DNA of 64,000 bases, taken from contig DASXVJ010000030.1 of assembly GCA_036504335.1 (NCBI GenBank), forward strand, positions 1-64,000, in the 5' to 3' direction. The position numbers and the translations under genes were made by a program. This stretch comes from Fen-183 sp036504335. GTDB lineage: Bacteria > Acidobacteriota > Thermoanaerobaculia > UBA5066. Under the pieces are notes generated by a model. The model saw nothing but the letters and a program-made list of their open reading frames with translations, did not search any database and was not told where the DNA came from. Position 1 is the stretch's first letter; each line of letters begins with the position of its first letter. Shown here one piece after another: positions 7,772 through 16,314 of this stretch.

Positions 7772-8622
7772 GGCGCCTCCGGGACGATGCGATCGAGACC
7801 GCGGGAGTGGAAGTCCGCGGGAATGGCGAAGAGCGCGTCGTCGGACGCGACGCCCTTTCTCACGACGAGGTTCGTCAGCCGCCGCGTGATCGTCTGGCGG
7901 GCCTCGGCGGGCCTCGGCGGCGGCTCCGTTCCCGAGGGCATGCCCGCCTGTTCCGAAACGACCTTCGACGTCACGTCGAGAGCAGCCGACACCGGCAGGC
8001 CCGGGAGCTTCGCGAGTTCGGCGTCCAGCGCCTCGGCCGCCTCGCCGCGCGCGGGGACGAGGCGGCCGAGGCCGTCGAACGGCGACCGTGCCGCCGCCTC
8101 GTCGACGGTCTCGATGACGCCCTTGATCTCCGTCGTGACGCGGGCGATGCGCCCGGTCGTCGTGAGGACGAGCGTCCACCGCGCCTCGAGGAGGTACTTC
8201 GCCGTGGGACGGCCTTCGACGAGACGCCCCTTCCCATCGGGCGCGAGGCGGACCGAGACGTCGCGCAGCGACGTCGCCGCACTGCCTTCCGTCGCAGGCC
8301 GCCCGCGGAAGAGCGCCGTGAATTCGTCCGCGGTCGCCGACGCCGCGATGCGCTCCTTCGGATCGAGGAGCGTCATGAGCGCCCCGTCGGAGATCGCCAC
8401 CGAGGCGCTCGAGCGCGGGAACGACCCGTGCGGGAGCTCCCAGCGGGCGCGCCCGCCCGCGACCTTCACGGAGCCCGCGGCGCCGCTGGTGCGCTCGCCG
8501 GCCGGCGTGACGGAGCGCGTCGACTCGACGACGTCGTAGGAGGCGAAGACGGGCCTCTCCGGGGCAGCCGCGGGAGCGGCGCTGATGAGGAGAGCGGCGG
8601 CGAGGACGAGGCCGGCCGGCAC
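7768..8622 (-). CDS. secreted protein of unknown function
   Basis: I do not recognise this 284-residue protein. A signal peptide covers about residues 1-20 (hydrophobic, ending PAAA). The mature part has alternating beta-like segments, such as ARWELPHGSFPRSS and YLLEARWTLVLTTTGR. This resembles periplasmic lipoprotein-carrier or DUF4412-type folds only in a general way. It begins with GTG six bases after a GATGAT element, so its mRNA may be leaderless. It is the first gene of the eight-gene operon running to 1005. Confidence 0.7.
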   Translation of the reverse strand: MPAGLVLAAALLISAAPAAAPERPVFASYDVVESTRSVTPAGERTSGAAGSVKVAGGRARWELPHGSFPRSSASVAISDGALMTLLDPKERIAASATADEFTALFRGRPATEGSAATSLRDVSVRLAPDGKGRLVEGRPTAKYLLEARWTLVLTTTGRIARVTTEIKGVIETVDEAAARSPFDGLGRLVPARGEAAEALDAELAKLPGLPVSAALDVTSKVVSEQAGMPSGTEPPPRPAEARQTITRRLTNLVVRKGVASDDALFAIPADFHSRGLDRIVPEAP

Positions 8623-8628
8623 GAGTCG

Positions 8629-8634
8629 ATCATC
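8629..8634 (-). promoter_or_regulatory. -10 element of the sirtuin/metG operon (leaderless-type)
   Basis: On the minus strand GATGAT is followed by six bases and then the GTG start at 8622. This matches the spacing of other promoters in the window. No -35 is recognisable. Confidence 0.45.
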
Positions 8635-8684
8635 GCACGCGGATGCGGTGGACGGCGGGGCGCGCCGACGGCGAGAATGCGCGC

Positions 8685-10400
8685 GTGGAACCCGCCGCCG
8701 ACGCCATGGCGCGCCCCCTGCGCGACGGAGTCCTCCGGACCGTCCGGCTCGTGGGAGAGCCCGAGGCGATGGAATGGGTCGCGCGCACGCTGGCCGGCTC
8801 CGGCCTCCTCGTCGAGCGGCACGACGAGAGGGACGTTCACGATCCGAAGTTCTTCCTTCACTGGCCCGTCGTCTGGGTCACGCGGCCGGACGCGTTCGGG
8901 CGTGGCTTCGCGCTCACGCGCCCGCCGCTCCTCGACGTCGCGAAGGCGCCGCCGCCGTGCCTCGTCGTCGTGCCGCCCGGCGTCGAAATCACGGATCCGC
9001 TCGTGCGCCGCATCCCGCTCGAGTCGTTCGAGGTCGTCCGCGAGCGCGACGAGGGCCCGCTCCTCGCGATGCGCCTCGAGCGCCTGCTGCTCCTGCACAG
9101 GCGGCGCTCGGCGAGCGAGGAGAACGCGTTCAAGGAGCGCCTGCGCGTCGAGGCGAAACGCAACGAGATCCTCGCCTCCATCGCGCTCGCCGCGCGTGAC
9201 TCGCTCGACCTCGAGGAGATCCTCGACTCGGCAACCGAGCTCCTCGGCACGCGCTTCAACGCGAACTCCGTCGAGATCTGGTTCCTGAACGACGACGGCG
9301 AGTCGTGCACGGTCCTGATGGACTGGAGGCCCGGCGACGTCCCGACGTCGTTCGTCGGATACGAGCGGCCGCTGCCCGAGAGCGAGCCGTTCCGCGCGCT
9401 CGTGACCTCGACGGACCCGTACGTCGTCGCCGACCGCGGCGCGCTGGCCCAGGCCGACCCCCTCGCGGCCGAGGCCCTCGAGGCGCTCGGGGCGAAGAGT
9501 TTCCTCGGCATCCCGATCCACCGCGAGGGCGAGGCGATCGGCGTTCTCGGAATGTCGTGGGAGGCCCCGCGCGCGTTCCCGCAGGACGAGCTCGTCTTCT
9601 TCGGGCGCGTCGCGGACCAGCTCGCGCTCGCGATCCGGGCCGCGCGGCTCTATGGAAACCTGCAGAGCCAGGTCGAGGAGCTCGCGCTCGAGCAGCACCG
9701 GCGCGCGCTCGCCGACCGCGACCGCTCGCGCCTGACGGCGATGCTCGTTCACGACATGAAGAACCCGCTCTCCGCGCTCTCGGCCGCGCTCGAGCTCACG
9801 CGCGACAAGGAGCGCCGCGGGGGCGACGAGCGCCTCGCGAAGCTGCTCGACGGCTCTCTCGCCTCGGCGCGCGGCCTGCAGGGCCTCATCGAGGACGCGC
9901 TCCTCGTCTACCGCCCCGGGGACGCGCCCGAGACCGAGCGGCGGCCCGCGTCCGTCGCCGAGGCGCTCGCGCTTCCGCTCGAGGAGGCGCGGTGGATGGC
10001 CGTCCCGCGGGGCGTCGCCGTGGCGGTAGACGTCCCGGCGGACCTGCCGCACGTGCGGCTCGACACGAAAATGTTCCGGCGCGCGGCCGCGAACCTCCTC
10101 GGGAACGCCGTGAAGTTCAGCCCGAAGGGCGGCACCGTCCGCATCGCGGCGCGCGTCCTCGACGAGGACGGAAAGGCGTTCCTCCGCCTCGACGTCTCGG
10201 ACGAGGGCCCCGGCTTCCCGCCCGCGGAGAAGTCGAGGATCGCGACGCCTTACCTGCGGTTCCAGGGCTCGGAGACGGTGCCCGGCACCGGCCTCGGCCT
10301 CACGGTCGTCCAGAAGGTCCTGCAGGCGCACCGAGGGCGGCTGGACGTCGCGAACAACGACGGCCCCGGCGCGACGTTCACGCTCTGGATTCCGGCCTAG
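8685..10400 (+). CDS. GAF-domain sensor histidine kinase (orphan)
   Basis: With the GTG at 8685 the protein has 571 residues. An ATG at 8643 is in frame but lies almost on top of the divergent gene, so the later start is preferred. The N-terminal 130 residues look like a divergent receiver or sensor region. A GAF domain spans about residues 165-320. A short coiled segment leads to the H-box VHDMKNPL with His356. The ATPase domain has NLLGNAVKFSPKG (N box), DEGPGFP (G1) and GTGLGL (G2). There is no membrane segment and no adjacent response regulator. The stop overlaps that of the convergent WD40-like gene (CTAG). Confidence 0.87.
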   Translation: MEPAADAMARPLRDGVLRTVRLVGEPEAMEWVARTLAGSGLLVERHDERDVHDPKFFLHWPVVWVTRPDAFGRGFALTRPPLLDVAKAPPPCLVVVPPGVEITDPLVRRIPLESFEVVRERDEGPLLAMRLERLLLLHRRRSASEENAFKERLRVEAKRNEILASIALAARDSLDLEEILDSATELLGTRFNANSVEIWFLNDDGESCTVLMDWRPGDVPTSFVGYERPLPESEPFRALVTSTDPYVVADRGALAQADPLAAEALEALGAKSFLGIPIHREGEAIGVLGMSWEAPRAFPQDELVFFGRVADQLALAIRAARLYGNLQSQVEELALEQHRRALADRDRSRLTAMLVHDMKNPLSALSAALELTRDKERRGGDERLAKLLDGSLASARGLQGLIEDALLVYRPGDAPETERRPASVAEALALPLEEARWMAVPRGVAVAVDVPADLPHVRLDTKMFRRAAANLLGNAVKFSPKGGTVRIAARVLDEDGKAFLRLDVSDEGPGFPPAEKSRIATPYLRFQGSETVPGTGLGLTVVQKVLQAHRGRLDVANNDGPGATFTLWIPA

Positions 10401-11308
10401 GCTTTCTTCGGGGGCGACACGTCCCACACGCGCACGCCCTCGGTTCCGGCCGACGCGACGTGCGCGGTCCCGTCCTTCGAGAAGCCGAGACTTGCGTGGG
10501 GAAGCACGCCGAGGCTCTCCGTCGTGGCAGAGCCCGCCTGGAGGGGCGTCGTCCGGACCGACGCTTCGCGCGTCGCAGGATTCATGCTCATCCCCACGCT
10601 CGTGACCCATGCGCCGTCGGGCGAGAAGCCCACGGCTCCAATGGGTTCGGCGTGGCTCTCGTCGGCCCGCACGCGCGCGCCCGTCTTGGCGTCACGCACC
10701 GAGACGCGGCCGTCCGCGCACCCGCACGCGAGAAGCCGCCCGTCGGGCGAGAACGCGAGGGCGAACGCCGCCATGTCGAGATCGGAGATCGTCAGCGCGA
10801 CGCGCCCGGTCGCGGCGTCCACGAGCCTGACGTCGACGTCCGTGAACGCCACGGCGACGCGGTCCCCGGCGGGCGCCACCGCGACGCCCGACACCTCCGC
10901 GAAGGTCGAGCCGAGCGTGAAGAGGCGCACGCCGCCTTCCGCCCGGAACGCGGCAGCCTCGGACTTTGCCGACGTCGCGACGACACCCCCGTCGCGCGAG
11001 ACCGAGAGCCCACGGATGCGGGTCGCATGCGCGGCGAATGAGCCGATCTCGTGCCCGTCCTTCGCGTCCGCGAGGGTGACGCGCCCGTCGCGCCCGCCCC
11101 CGACGAGCCGCAGCCCGTCGCCCGAAAACGAAAGTGCGGCGAATGCCTTCTCCCCCGCCTTCCAGGTCCGGCGCACGTCGCCGCCGGGACCGTAGACGCG
11201 CACCGTCCCGTCCTCGAACGAGGCGGCGACGGAGTCCCCGAGCGGTTCACTCGCGCCGGCCGTCGGGCGCCCCTGAGGCTGGAACGTGTGATCGGGCGGG
11301 CGGCCCAT
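10397..11308 (-). CDS. WD40-like beta-propeller protein
   Basis: The 303-residue protein consists of about seven repeats with WD40/YVTN features: SFSGDGLRLVGGGRDGRVTL, ALAFSPDGRLLACGCADGRV, GFSPDGAWVTSVG, and a final GVRVWDV. No signal peptide is seen. Propellers of this kind are interaction scaffolds, and no partner can be inferred. The ATG overlaps the stop of the intradiol dioxygenase gene by four bases, so both are in one transcript. Confidence 0.75.
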   Translation of the reverse strand: MGRPPDHTFQPQGRPTAGASEPLGDSVAASFEDGTVRVYGPGGDVRRTWKAGEKAFAALSFSGDGLRLVGGGRDGRVTLADAKDGHEIGSFAAHATRIRGLSVSRDGGVVATSAKSEAAAFRAEGGVRLFTLGSTFAEVSGVAVAPAGDRVAVAFTDVDVRLVDAATGRVALTISDLDMAAFALAFSPDGRLLACGCADGRVSVRDAKTGARVRADESHAEPIGAVGFSPDGAWVTSVGMSMNPATREASVRTTPLQAGSATTESLGVLPHASLGFSKDGTAHVASAGTEGVRVWDVSPPKKA

Positions 11309-11937
11309 CAGGCGCGCTCCAGGCAGACCTCGAAGCGGACCCGCGCGCGCACCGCGGCGCCGTCGGCCGAGAGGGCGACGGGCCGCACGAGCTCGCGGCT
11401 CGTGATGAGCGGGTCCTTCCGGAAGTTCTTGTCCGGGTCCCCGTCGAACGCGGGGTCGGTCGCGAAGTAGAGCTGCGTGACGAGCGGCTTGTGGCCCGGC
11501 GCCGTCACCATGTAGTGGATGTGCTGGCAGACGCGGCCGACGTAGTGGCCCGGAAGAACGGTCCGGAACTCGTACGCGCCCTTCGGGCCCGCTTCGATAG
11601 CGGCCCGGTAGAGATAGCCCTCGTTGTCGTAAAGGCCCGCGCTGGACGCGTGCCAGAGCTCGAGGACCGCGCCCGGCAGCAGCTCGCCCCGCGTGTCGAG
11701 GACGACGCCGTCGACCGTGAGCGGGACGCCCACGGCGCCCGCGGGCGCGAGCGTCGTCGTGCGGGGAGCCTTCTTCTTGTAGAAGGGGCCGAGCTCGTTC
11801 GGGGGCGTGACGGGGTGCGCCGCTTCGTCGGCGAAGAGCGGCGTCGCGACCGAGAGCGGCAGCGCCGGGGCGAGGAAGAGGGCTCCGGCGGACAGACAGC
11901 GCTCGACGAGCTCGCGCCGGGAAAGGGGTGTCGGCAT
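11308..11937 (-). CDS. intradiol ring-cleavage dioxygenase-like protein with Tat-type leader
   Basis: The 209-residue protein starts at ATG 11937, eight codons before an RR-containing leader (SRRELVERCLSAGALFL) typical of Tat export. The core keeps intradiol dioxygenase features. VLELWHASSAGLYDNEG carries the first Tyr ligand, and LPGHYVGRVCQHIHYMV carries the second Tyr and the His-x-His ligands of the non-haem iron. LVTQLYFATDP follows. The family cleaves catechol or hydroxyquinol rings. Exported members are common in Acidobacteriota-like genomes and their substrates are unknown. Confidence 0.82.
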   Translation of the reverse strand: MPTPLSRRELVERCLSAGALFLAPALPLSVATPLFADEAAHPVTPPNELGPFYKKKAPRTTTLAPAGAVGVPLTVDGVVLDTRGELLPGAVLELWHASSAGLYDNEGYLYRAAIEAGPKGAYEFRTVLPGHYVGRVCQHIHYMVTAPGHKPLVTQLYFATDPAFDGDPDKNFRKDPLITSRELVRPVALSADGAAVRARVRFEVCLERA

Positions 11938-11948
11938 GCGGCCTCCTG

Positions 11949-11966
11949 GTCTCGTGATTCCGAGAC
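11949..11966. promoter_or_regulatory. inverted repeat in the leader of the dioxygenase gene
   Basis: GTCTCG-TGATTC-CGAGAC forms a perfect 6-bp stem with a six-base loop. It lies between a -10-like TAGACT (minus strand, 11974-11969) and the AGGAGG ribosome site at 11947-11942. It could be an operator or an RNA hairpin. Confidence 0.4.
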
Positions 11967-12016
11967 TCAGTCTATTCGGCGTCCGCCGCCTGCGCAATCG
12001 ACGCCGGGGCGCCCGC

Positions 12017-12502
12017 TCAGTCGAACTCGCGGCGGGGGGCCGCCTGCGCGAGCCCGACGCGGCCGGCGGCGACGTCGGCGACGAAGTAGTTCTCGCCCTT
12101 CATCTTCGCCCCCGCCATCCGGCGCAGCATCGCGAGCTGCCCCGTGTGCGTGAGGGCGTCCGCGACGGGACCCTGGAAGATTTTCGGCGCGGGCTGGGCG
12201 AGCGGCGCGCCGCCGGCGAGCCGGGCGTCGAAGCGCTCGAGCGCCGCGAAGAAGCGCGCGACCTCGCTCTCCCACGGGAGCGGCGCCGCGTCGTGCCAGA
12301 CCGCTTTGCCGTCCGCCATGGTGAGCGCCCAGTCGAAGAGGTCTCCCATGTGCGCGAGGATCTCGACCGCCGTCTTGCCGCCCTCGCCCGCCCGGAAAGC
12401 GCCGAAGGCCGGGGGCGCGTCGCGCAGCACCTTGCCCGCGCGGTACGCGAGCGTCGCGACGGTGTGGCGGAGCATCGGGAGATCGGCGTCGGGCGCGCTC
12501 AT
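12017..12502 (-). CDS. DinB/DUF664-like family protein
   Basis: The 161-residue four-helix-bundle type protein has EILAHMGDLFDWAL near residue 50 and DALTHTGQLAMLRRMAG near residue 125. These supply the spaced histidines that bind metal in DinB/YfiT proteins. Members often act as thiol-dependent metalloenzymes, but this one has no known substrate. The ATG overlaps the stop of the MDR gene by four bases. Confidence 0.72.
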   Translation of the reverse strand: MSAPDADLPMLRHTVATLAYRAGKVLRDAPPAFGAFRAGEGGKTAVEILAHMGDLFDWALTMADGKAVWHDAAPLPWESEVARFFAALERFDARLAGGAPLAQPAPKIFQGPVADALTHTGQLAMLRRMAGAKMKGENYFVADVAAGRVGLAQAAPRREFD

Positions 12503-13533
12503 CCGGACACCTTCACCACGATCTTGCCGAGGCCGTTGGACGACTGCATGCGCTCGTAGGCCTTTCGCCCTTCCGCGAGCGGCACGACCGAGTCCACGAC
12601 CGGGACGATGCGGCCCGCGGAGACGGCGGCGAGGAGCGCGGCGAACTCCGCGTCGGTTCCCATCGTCGAGCCGAGGATCGAGAGCTGCTTCCAGAAAATG
12701 TGGCGGATCTCTTCCTCGGGGTTCGGGCCCGACGTCGCGCCGGGGGTGACGATCCGGCCGCCCTTCGCCGCCGCGACGAGCGAGTGCTTCCACGTGGCCG
12801 CGCCGACCGAGTCCACGACGACGTCGACGCCGCGCTTCTTCGTCAGCTCGCGGACGCGCTTGCCGACGTCGTCCTTCGAGTCGAGAACGTCGTCGGCGCC
12901 CATCTCCTTCGCGCGGACGCGCTTCTCCTCCGACGACGACGTGACGATCACGCGCGAGGCCCCGCAGAGCTTCGCGATCTGGAGCGCGAACGTGGAGACG
13001 CCGCCGCCGATCCCGTGAATGAGCACCGTCTCGCCCGGCTTCAGCGCCGCGCGCGTCACGAGCAGGCGCCACGCCGTCAGCGCGGCGAGCGGAAACGCCG
13101 CCGCCTGCTCGTCCGTGAGGCCGGCTGGGGCCGGGTGGACGTTGGACGCCGGCACGGAGACGAGCTCGGCGAACGTGCCCGGGACGTGCTCGCCGAGGAT
13201 CCGGTACGAGATGCACAGGCTCTGCTGGCCCGCCCGGCAGAACTCGCACGCGCCGCACGAGAGCCCGGGCTGGATCACGACGCGCGTGCCCGGCGCGGGG
13301 CCCTTCACGCCGGCGCCGAGCGCCTCGACGACGCCGCAACCGTCCGCCCCCGGGACGTGCGGAAGGGCGATCGGGACGCCGGGGATCCCGGCCAGGACGA
13401 AGAGGTCGAGCCGGTTCATCGCGGCGGCGCGGACGCGCACGAGGATCTCGCCGGGACCGGCCGCCGGATCGGGCCGGTCGCCGTACTGGAGCACGTCGAG
13501 GCCGCCGTGGGCGGCAAGGAAGAGAGCCTTCAT
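12499..13533 (-). CDS. zinc-binding MDR alcohol/quinone oxidoreductase
   Basis: The 344-residue medium-chain dehydrogenase begins MKALFLAAHGGLDVLQYG. A structural zinc site CGACEFCRAGQQSLC gives four cysteines (C-x2-C-x2-C-x7-C). HGIGGGVSTFALQIAKL is the NADP-binding Rossmann turn. The protein ends in KIVVKVSG. A catalytic zinc site is less clear, because the usual Cys is replaced in MNRLDLF. It therefore looks like the quinone oxidoreductase-like branch that keeps the structural zinc. It leads the operon with the DinB gene. Confidence 0.85.
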   Translation of the reverse strand: MKALFLAAHGGLDVLQYGDRPDPAAGPGEILVRVRAAAMNRLDLFVLAGIPGVPIALPHVPGADGCGVVEALGAGVKGPAPGTRVVIQPGLSCGACEFCRAGQQSLCISYRILGEHVPGTFAELVSVPASNVHPAPAGLTDEQAAAFPLAALTAWRLLVTRAALKPGETVLIHGIGGGVSTFALQIAKLCGASRVIVTSSSEEKRVRAKEMGADDVLDSKDDVGKRVRELTKKRGVDVVVDSVGAATWKHSLVAAAKGGRIVTPGATSGPNPEEEIRHIFWKQLSILGSTMGTDAEFAALLAAVSAGRIVPVVDSVVPLAEGRKAYERMQSSNGLGKIVVKVSG

Positions 13534-13538
13534 CGAAG

Positions 13539-13553
13539 CCTCCGGAGCGGAGG
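13539..13553. promoter_or_regulatory. small hairpin covering the ribosome site of the MDR gene
   Basis: CCTCCG-GAG-CGGAGG is a 6-bp stem. On the minus strand one arm is the GGAGG ribosome site 6 bases before the ATG at 13533. Confidence 0.35.
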
Positions 13554-13568
13554 TTACCGCCCGGCGGG

Positions 13569-13574
13569 TATCAT
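13569..13574 (+). promoter_or_regulatory. -10 element for the small basic protein gene
   Basis: GGTATCATGC fits the window-wide GTANNATC pattern. The start codon is 39 bases further on and is preceded by AAGGAG at 13604-13609. Confidence 0.4.
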
Positions 13575-13613
13575 GCCCGCGGACGGCGCTTCGCGCGCCC
13601 CGGAAGGAGCCGA

Positions 13614-13931
13614 ATGCGGGCCTGGGAAATCAGACAGAAGAGAGCGCAGAAGAGGGCGCGCGAGCTCGCGCGCAAGGAAAAGAACAAGCACGCGAAGGAA
13701 ACCTCCACGTTCCGTCTCGTCGTCGCGGGCCGCGAGCCCGCCGTCGTGGAGTCCGTCATCGTGAAGAACCCGGACGAGTCCGTCCTGGAGGCCACGTTCG
13801 ACGAGATCGAGACGGGCATGACGCTCATCGTCGAGGGCGAGCGCGGGCTCATCCAGCGCGCGGCCGTCGAGGAGAAGGTCGAGATCACGGAGCCCGAGCT
13901 GGTCCGCGAGGTGCGGGTCCGGATCCTCTAG
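13614..13931 (+). CDS. small hypothetical protein with basic N-terminus
   Basis: I do not recognise this 105-residue protein. The first 30 residues are strongly basic and likely helical (IRQKRAQKRARELARKEKNK). They are followed by an acidic, beta-rich domain of about 70 residues that ends in VREVRVRIL. Codon use matches the neighbours and the AAGGAG site fits well, so the gene is probably real. It lies 51 bases upstream of the lipid cluster and may or may not belong to it. Confidence 0.65.
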   Translation: MRAWEIRQKRAQKRARELARKEKNKHAKETSTFRLVVAGREPAVVESVIVKNPDESVLEATFDEIETGMTLIVEGERGLIQRAAVEEKVEITEPELVREVRVRIL

Positions 13932-13962
13932 CTCCCGAACATCCCTTTCCGGCGCCGGAGCG

Positions 13963-13968
13963 TAGGGT
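13963..13968 (+). promoter_or_regulatory. possible -10 element of the lipid-modification cluster
   Basis: CGTAGGGTC resembles the GTAGAATC elements elsewhere. The ATG at 13983 is 14 bases downstream and has GGAGG in front. Confidence 0.35.
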
Positions 13969-13982
13969 CTGGCGGAGGCCCC

Positions 13983-15482
13983 ATGCACACCCCGATGGCC
14001 CGGCGCCTGATCCTGCTGACCGGTGCGACGGGTTACGTCGGCGGGAGGCTGCACGCGGAGCTCGAGCGGCGGGGCGTGTCCTTGCGATGCTTCGTCCGCC
14101 GCCCGGAGGAGTTGCGCGGGCGGGCGGCCCCTTCGACCGAGCTCGCAGGCGGCGACGCGCTCGACGCTTCGGCCGTGGCACGGGCCCTCGCGGGCGTCGA
14201 CACGGCCTACTACCTGATTCACTCGATGGGCGGCGAGGACTTCGCGGCGCGCGACCGCGAAGCCGCTCGGATCTTCGGCGCCGCCGCGCGGGAGGCCGGC
14301 GTCAGGCGCATCGTCTACCTGGGCGGACTGGGCGACGCCGGAGGCGGGCTCTCCGAGCACCTCAAGAGCCGCCACGAGACGGGCGCGATCCTGCGGGAGT
14401 CGGGGGTTCCGGTGGTCGAGCTCAGGGCCTCGATCGTGCTCGGTTCCGGCAGCCTCTCCTTCGAGATGATCCGCGCGCTGGTCGAGCGGCTCCCCGTGAT
14501 GATCTGCCCGCGCTGGGTCGGGGTGGAAGCCCAGCCGATCGCCGTCGAGGACGTGATCGCCTTCCTGGCCGCGGCGCTCGATCTTCCGCCGGGCGAAGGG
14601 CGCGTCTACGAGATCGGCGGCCCCGATCGGGTGACCTACGGCGACCTCATGCGTGAGTACGCGCGGCAGCGTGGCCTGAGGCGGTTCCTGATCCCCGTTC
14701 CGCTCCTGACGCCCCGGCTGTCGAGCCTCTGGCTCGGCCTCGTGACGCCGCTCTATGCGCGTGTCGGTCGCAAGCTCGTGGACAGCATGCGCAATCCCAC
14801 CGTCGTCCGGGACTCCGCCGCCGCCGCGGCCTTCCCCGTCAAGCCACGCGGCGTCACCGAGGCGATCGCGCGGGCTCTCGTGAACGAGGACGACGCCTTC
14901 GCCCGGACGCGCTGGTCGGACGCCTTCTCCGCCTCCGGGCTGACCGAGCGCTACGGAGGCGACCGGATCGGCACGCGCTTCGTCGACAGCCGGAAGACCC
15001 TCGTCGGGGTGCCCCCCTCCGCGGCCTTCGCCCCGATCCGGCGCATCGGAGGAGACACCGGCTGGTACTGCGGCAACGTCCTCTGGCGGCTCCGCGGGTT
15101 CCTCGATCTCCTCGCCGGAGGCGTCGGCCTCCGCCGCGGCCGCCGCAATCCGGACGAGGTCCGGGAAGGCGACGCGCTCGACTTCTGGCGCGTCGAGGCC
15201 GTCGAGCCGAACCGCCTGCTGCGCCTGCGCGCCGAGATGAAGGTTCCGGGCCGGGCCTGGCTGCAGTTCGAGGTCACGCCGGTTCCGGGCGGCGCCGAGA
15301 TCCGCCAGACCGCCGTTTTCGACGCCTCTGGCCTCCTCGGCCTCGCCTACTGGTACGCGCTCTATCCGCTTCACCGCTTCGTCTTCGGCGGCATGCTCCG
15401 CGGCATCGCGGCCTCTGCGCTCCGCGCCACGTCCCCTGCCGCCCGGCCCCGGCAGGAGTCGCCGATGCCGGAATCCGCGTGA
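13983..15482 (+). CDS. SDR family oxidoreductase with C-terminal DUF2867
   Basis: The 499-residue protein starts with an atypical SDR domain (GATGYVGGRLHAELE, VDTAYYLIHSMGG, IVYLGGLGD). The domain runs to about residue 300 and is related to YbjT/NmrA-like NAD(P)-binding proteins. Residues 330-480 form a DUF2867 domain, a START-like fold suited to hydrophobic ligands (GDALDFWRVEAVEPNRLLRL). Such proteins recur beside FAD oxidoreductase-DUF1365-CFA synthase genes. A start at the second Met (13995) is also possible. The stop overlaps the B12-binding gene start (GTGA). Confidence 0.85.
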   Translation: MHTPMARRLILLTGATGYVGGRLHAELERRGVSLRCFVRRPEELRGRAAPSTELAGGDALDASAVARALAGVDTAYYLIHSMGGEDFAARDREAARIFGAAAREAGVRRIVYLGGLGDAGGGLSEHLKSRHETGAILRESGVPVVELRASIVLGSGSLSFEMIRALVERLPVMICPRWVGVEAQPIAVEDVIAFLAAALDLPPGEGRVYEIGGPDRVTYGDLMREYARQRGLRRFLIPVPLLTPRLSSLWLGLVTPLYARVGRKLVDSMRNPTVVRDSAAAAAFPVKPRGVTEAIARALVNEDDAFARTRWSDAFSASGLTERYGGDRIGTRFVDSRKTLVGVPPSAAFAPIRRIGGDTGWYCGNVLWRLRGFLDLLAGGVGLRRGRRNPDEVREGDALDFWRVEAVEPNRLLRLRAEMKVPGRAWLQFEVTPVPGGAEIRQTAVFDASGLLGLAYWYALYPLHRFVFGGMLRGIAASALRATSPAARPRQESPMPESA

Positions 15483-16243
15483 AGGTGCGCGGCGTATCCC
15501 TTATCGTGCCTTCCGTGCCTGCCAGACGACGCCCGGTTTCAGCCCGCCCGGACCGGCCCGACTGGGGTCCCCTCCTCGTAGCGCTCCTCGCGGGAGACGA
15601 GTCGGCCGTTCAAGGGGCATTCGAGCGCGCCCGCGCGCACCGGATGGATCTCGCGGCCGTCGCGCGGGATCTCGTCGAGCCCGCACTCGAGCAGATCGGG
15701 GCGATGTGGCAGCGCGGCGAGATTTCCATCGGAGAAGAGCACCTCGCCACGGCGCTCGTGGCGCGCGCCTTCCAGCTCGGCGCGCGGGACGTCCCCCTGC
15801 CCGGCCTCGGCGCGCCCCGCCTCGTGCTCGTCTGTCCGGCCGGAGAGTTCCACGACCTCGGAGCGCGCATCGTCGCCGAGATCGGCCGCCAGGAAGGCTG
15901 GCAGGTCGAGTTCCTCGGCGCGAACCTGCCGCGCGAGGCGACGATCCACTTCGTCTCGATGCGCCAGCCGGACGCCGTGGGACTCTCGATCGCCCTCGCG
16001 GCGCACGTCGCCGGCTGCGCGCCGCTCGTGAAGGAGATCCGGAAGATCGCCCCCGGCGCGAAGGTGCTCGCGGGAGGGCTCGCGTTCCGCCTCGACCCGG
16101 CGCTCGTTCCGCTCGCCGGCGCCGACGCCTGCGTGAGCGACGCCGTCGCGCTGCGCGACTGGCTCCGCGCGAACCGCCCGCCCGCGCGCAGGGCCCCGCG
16201 GCCGCCGAAGCGGCTCCGCCAGCCGACGCGCGCCACCCGCTGA
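15479..16243 (+). CDS. cobalamin-binding protein, CarH/LitR-like photosensor module without HTH domain
   Basis: The 254-residue protein has a helical B12-cap domain (about 30-105) and a Rossmann B12-binding domain (about 110-235). Trp77, Glu87 and His88 repeat the spacing of the Trp/Glu/His cap residues of the CarH photoreceptor. PAGEFHDLG gives the lower-axial His125 in the ExHxxG form seen in CarH and LitR. LSIALAAHV and LAGGLAF are further family motifs. The N-terminal MerR DNA-binding domain of CarH/LitR is absent. About 28 residues of basic, disordered sequence stand in its place, and the C-terminus is very basic (ARRAPRPPKRLRQ). It may sense light and act through a partner. The GTG start is set by the GTGA overlap. 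Confidence 0.85.
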   Translation: MKVRGVSLIVPSVPARRRPVSARPDRPDWGPLLVALLAGDESAVQGAFERARAHRMDLAAVARDLVEPALEQIGAMWQRGEISIGEEHLATALVARAFQLGARDVPLPGLGAPRLVLVCPAGEFHDLGARIVAEIGRQEGWQVEFLGANLPREATIHFVSMRQPDAVGLSIALAAHVAGCAPLVKEIRKIAPGAKVLAGGLAFRLDPALVPLAGADACVSDAVALRDWLRANRPPARRAPRPPKRLRQPTRATR

Positions 16244-16314
16244 CCTCGGGAGAGCCCGCGAACGCTCATCCGGATTCCGTCGGCGGGCGTATTTGATTTC
16301 GTGGGGGTGCGCAC

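Noticed and set aside
12499..13764. Long open frames on the strand opposite the MDR and neighbouring genes
   Set aside because: They are Arg/Ala-rich products of GC-rich codon shadows and contain no recognisable domain. The same was seen across the whole window.
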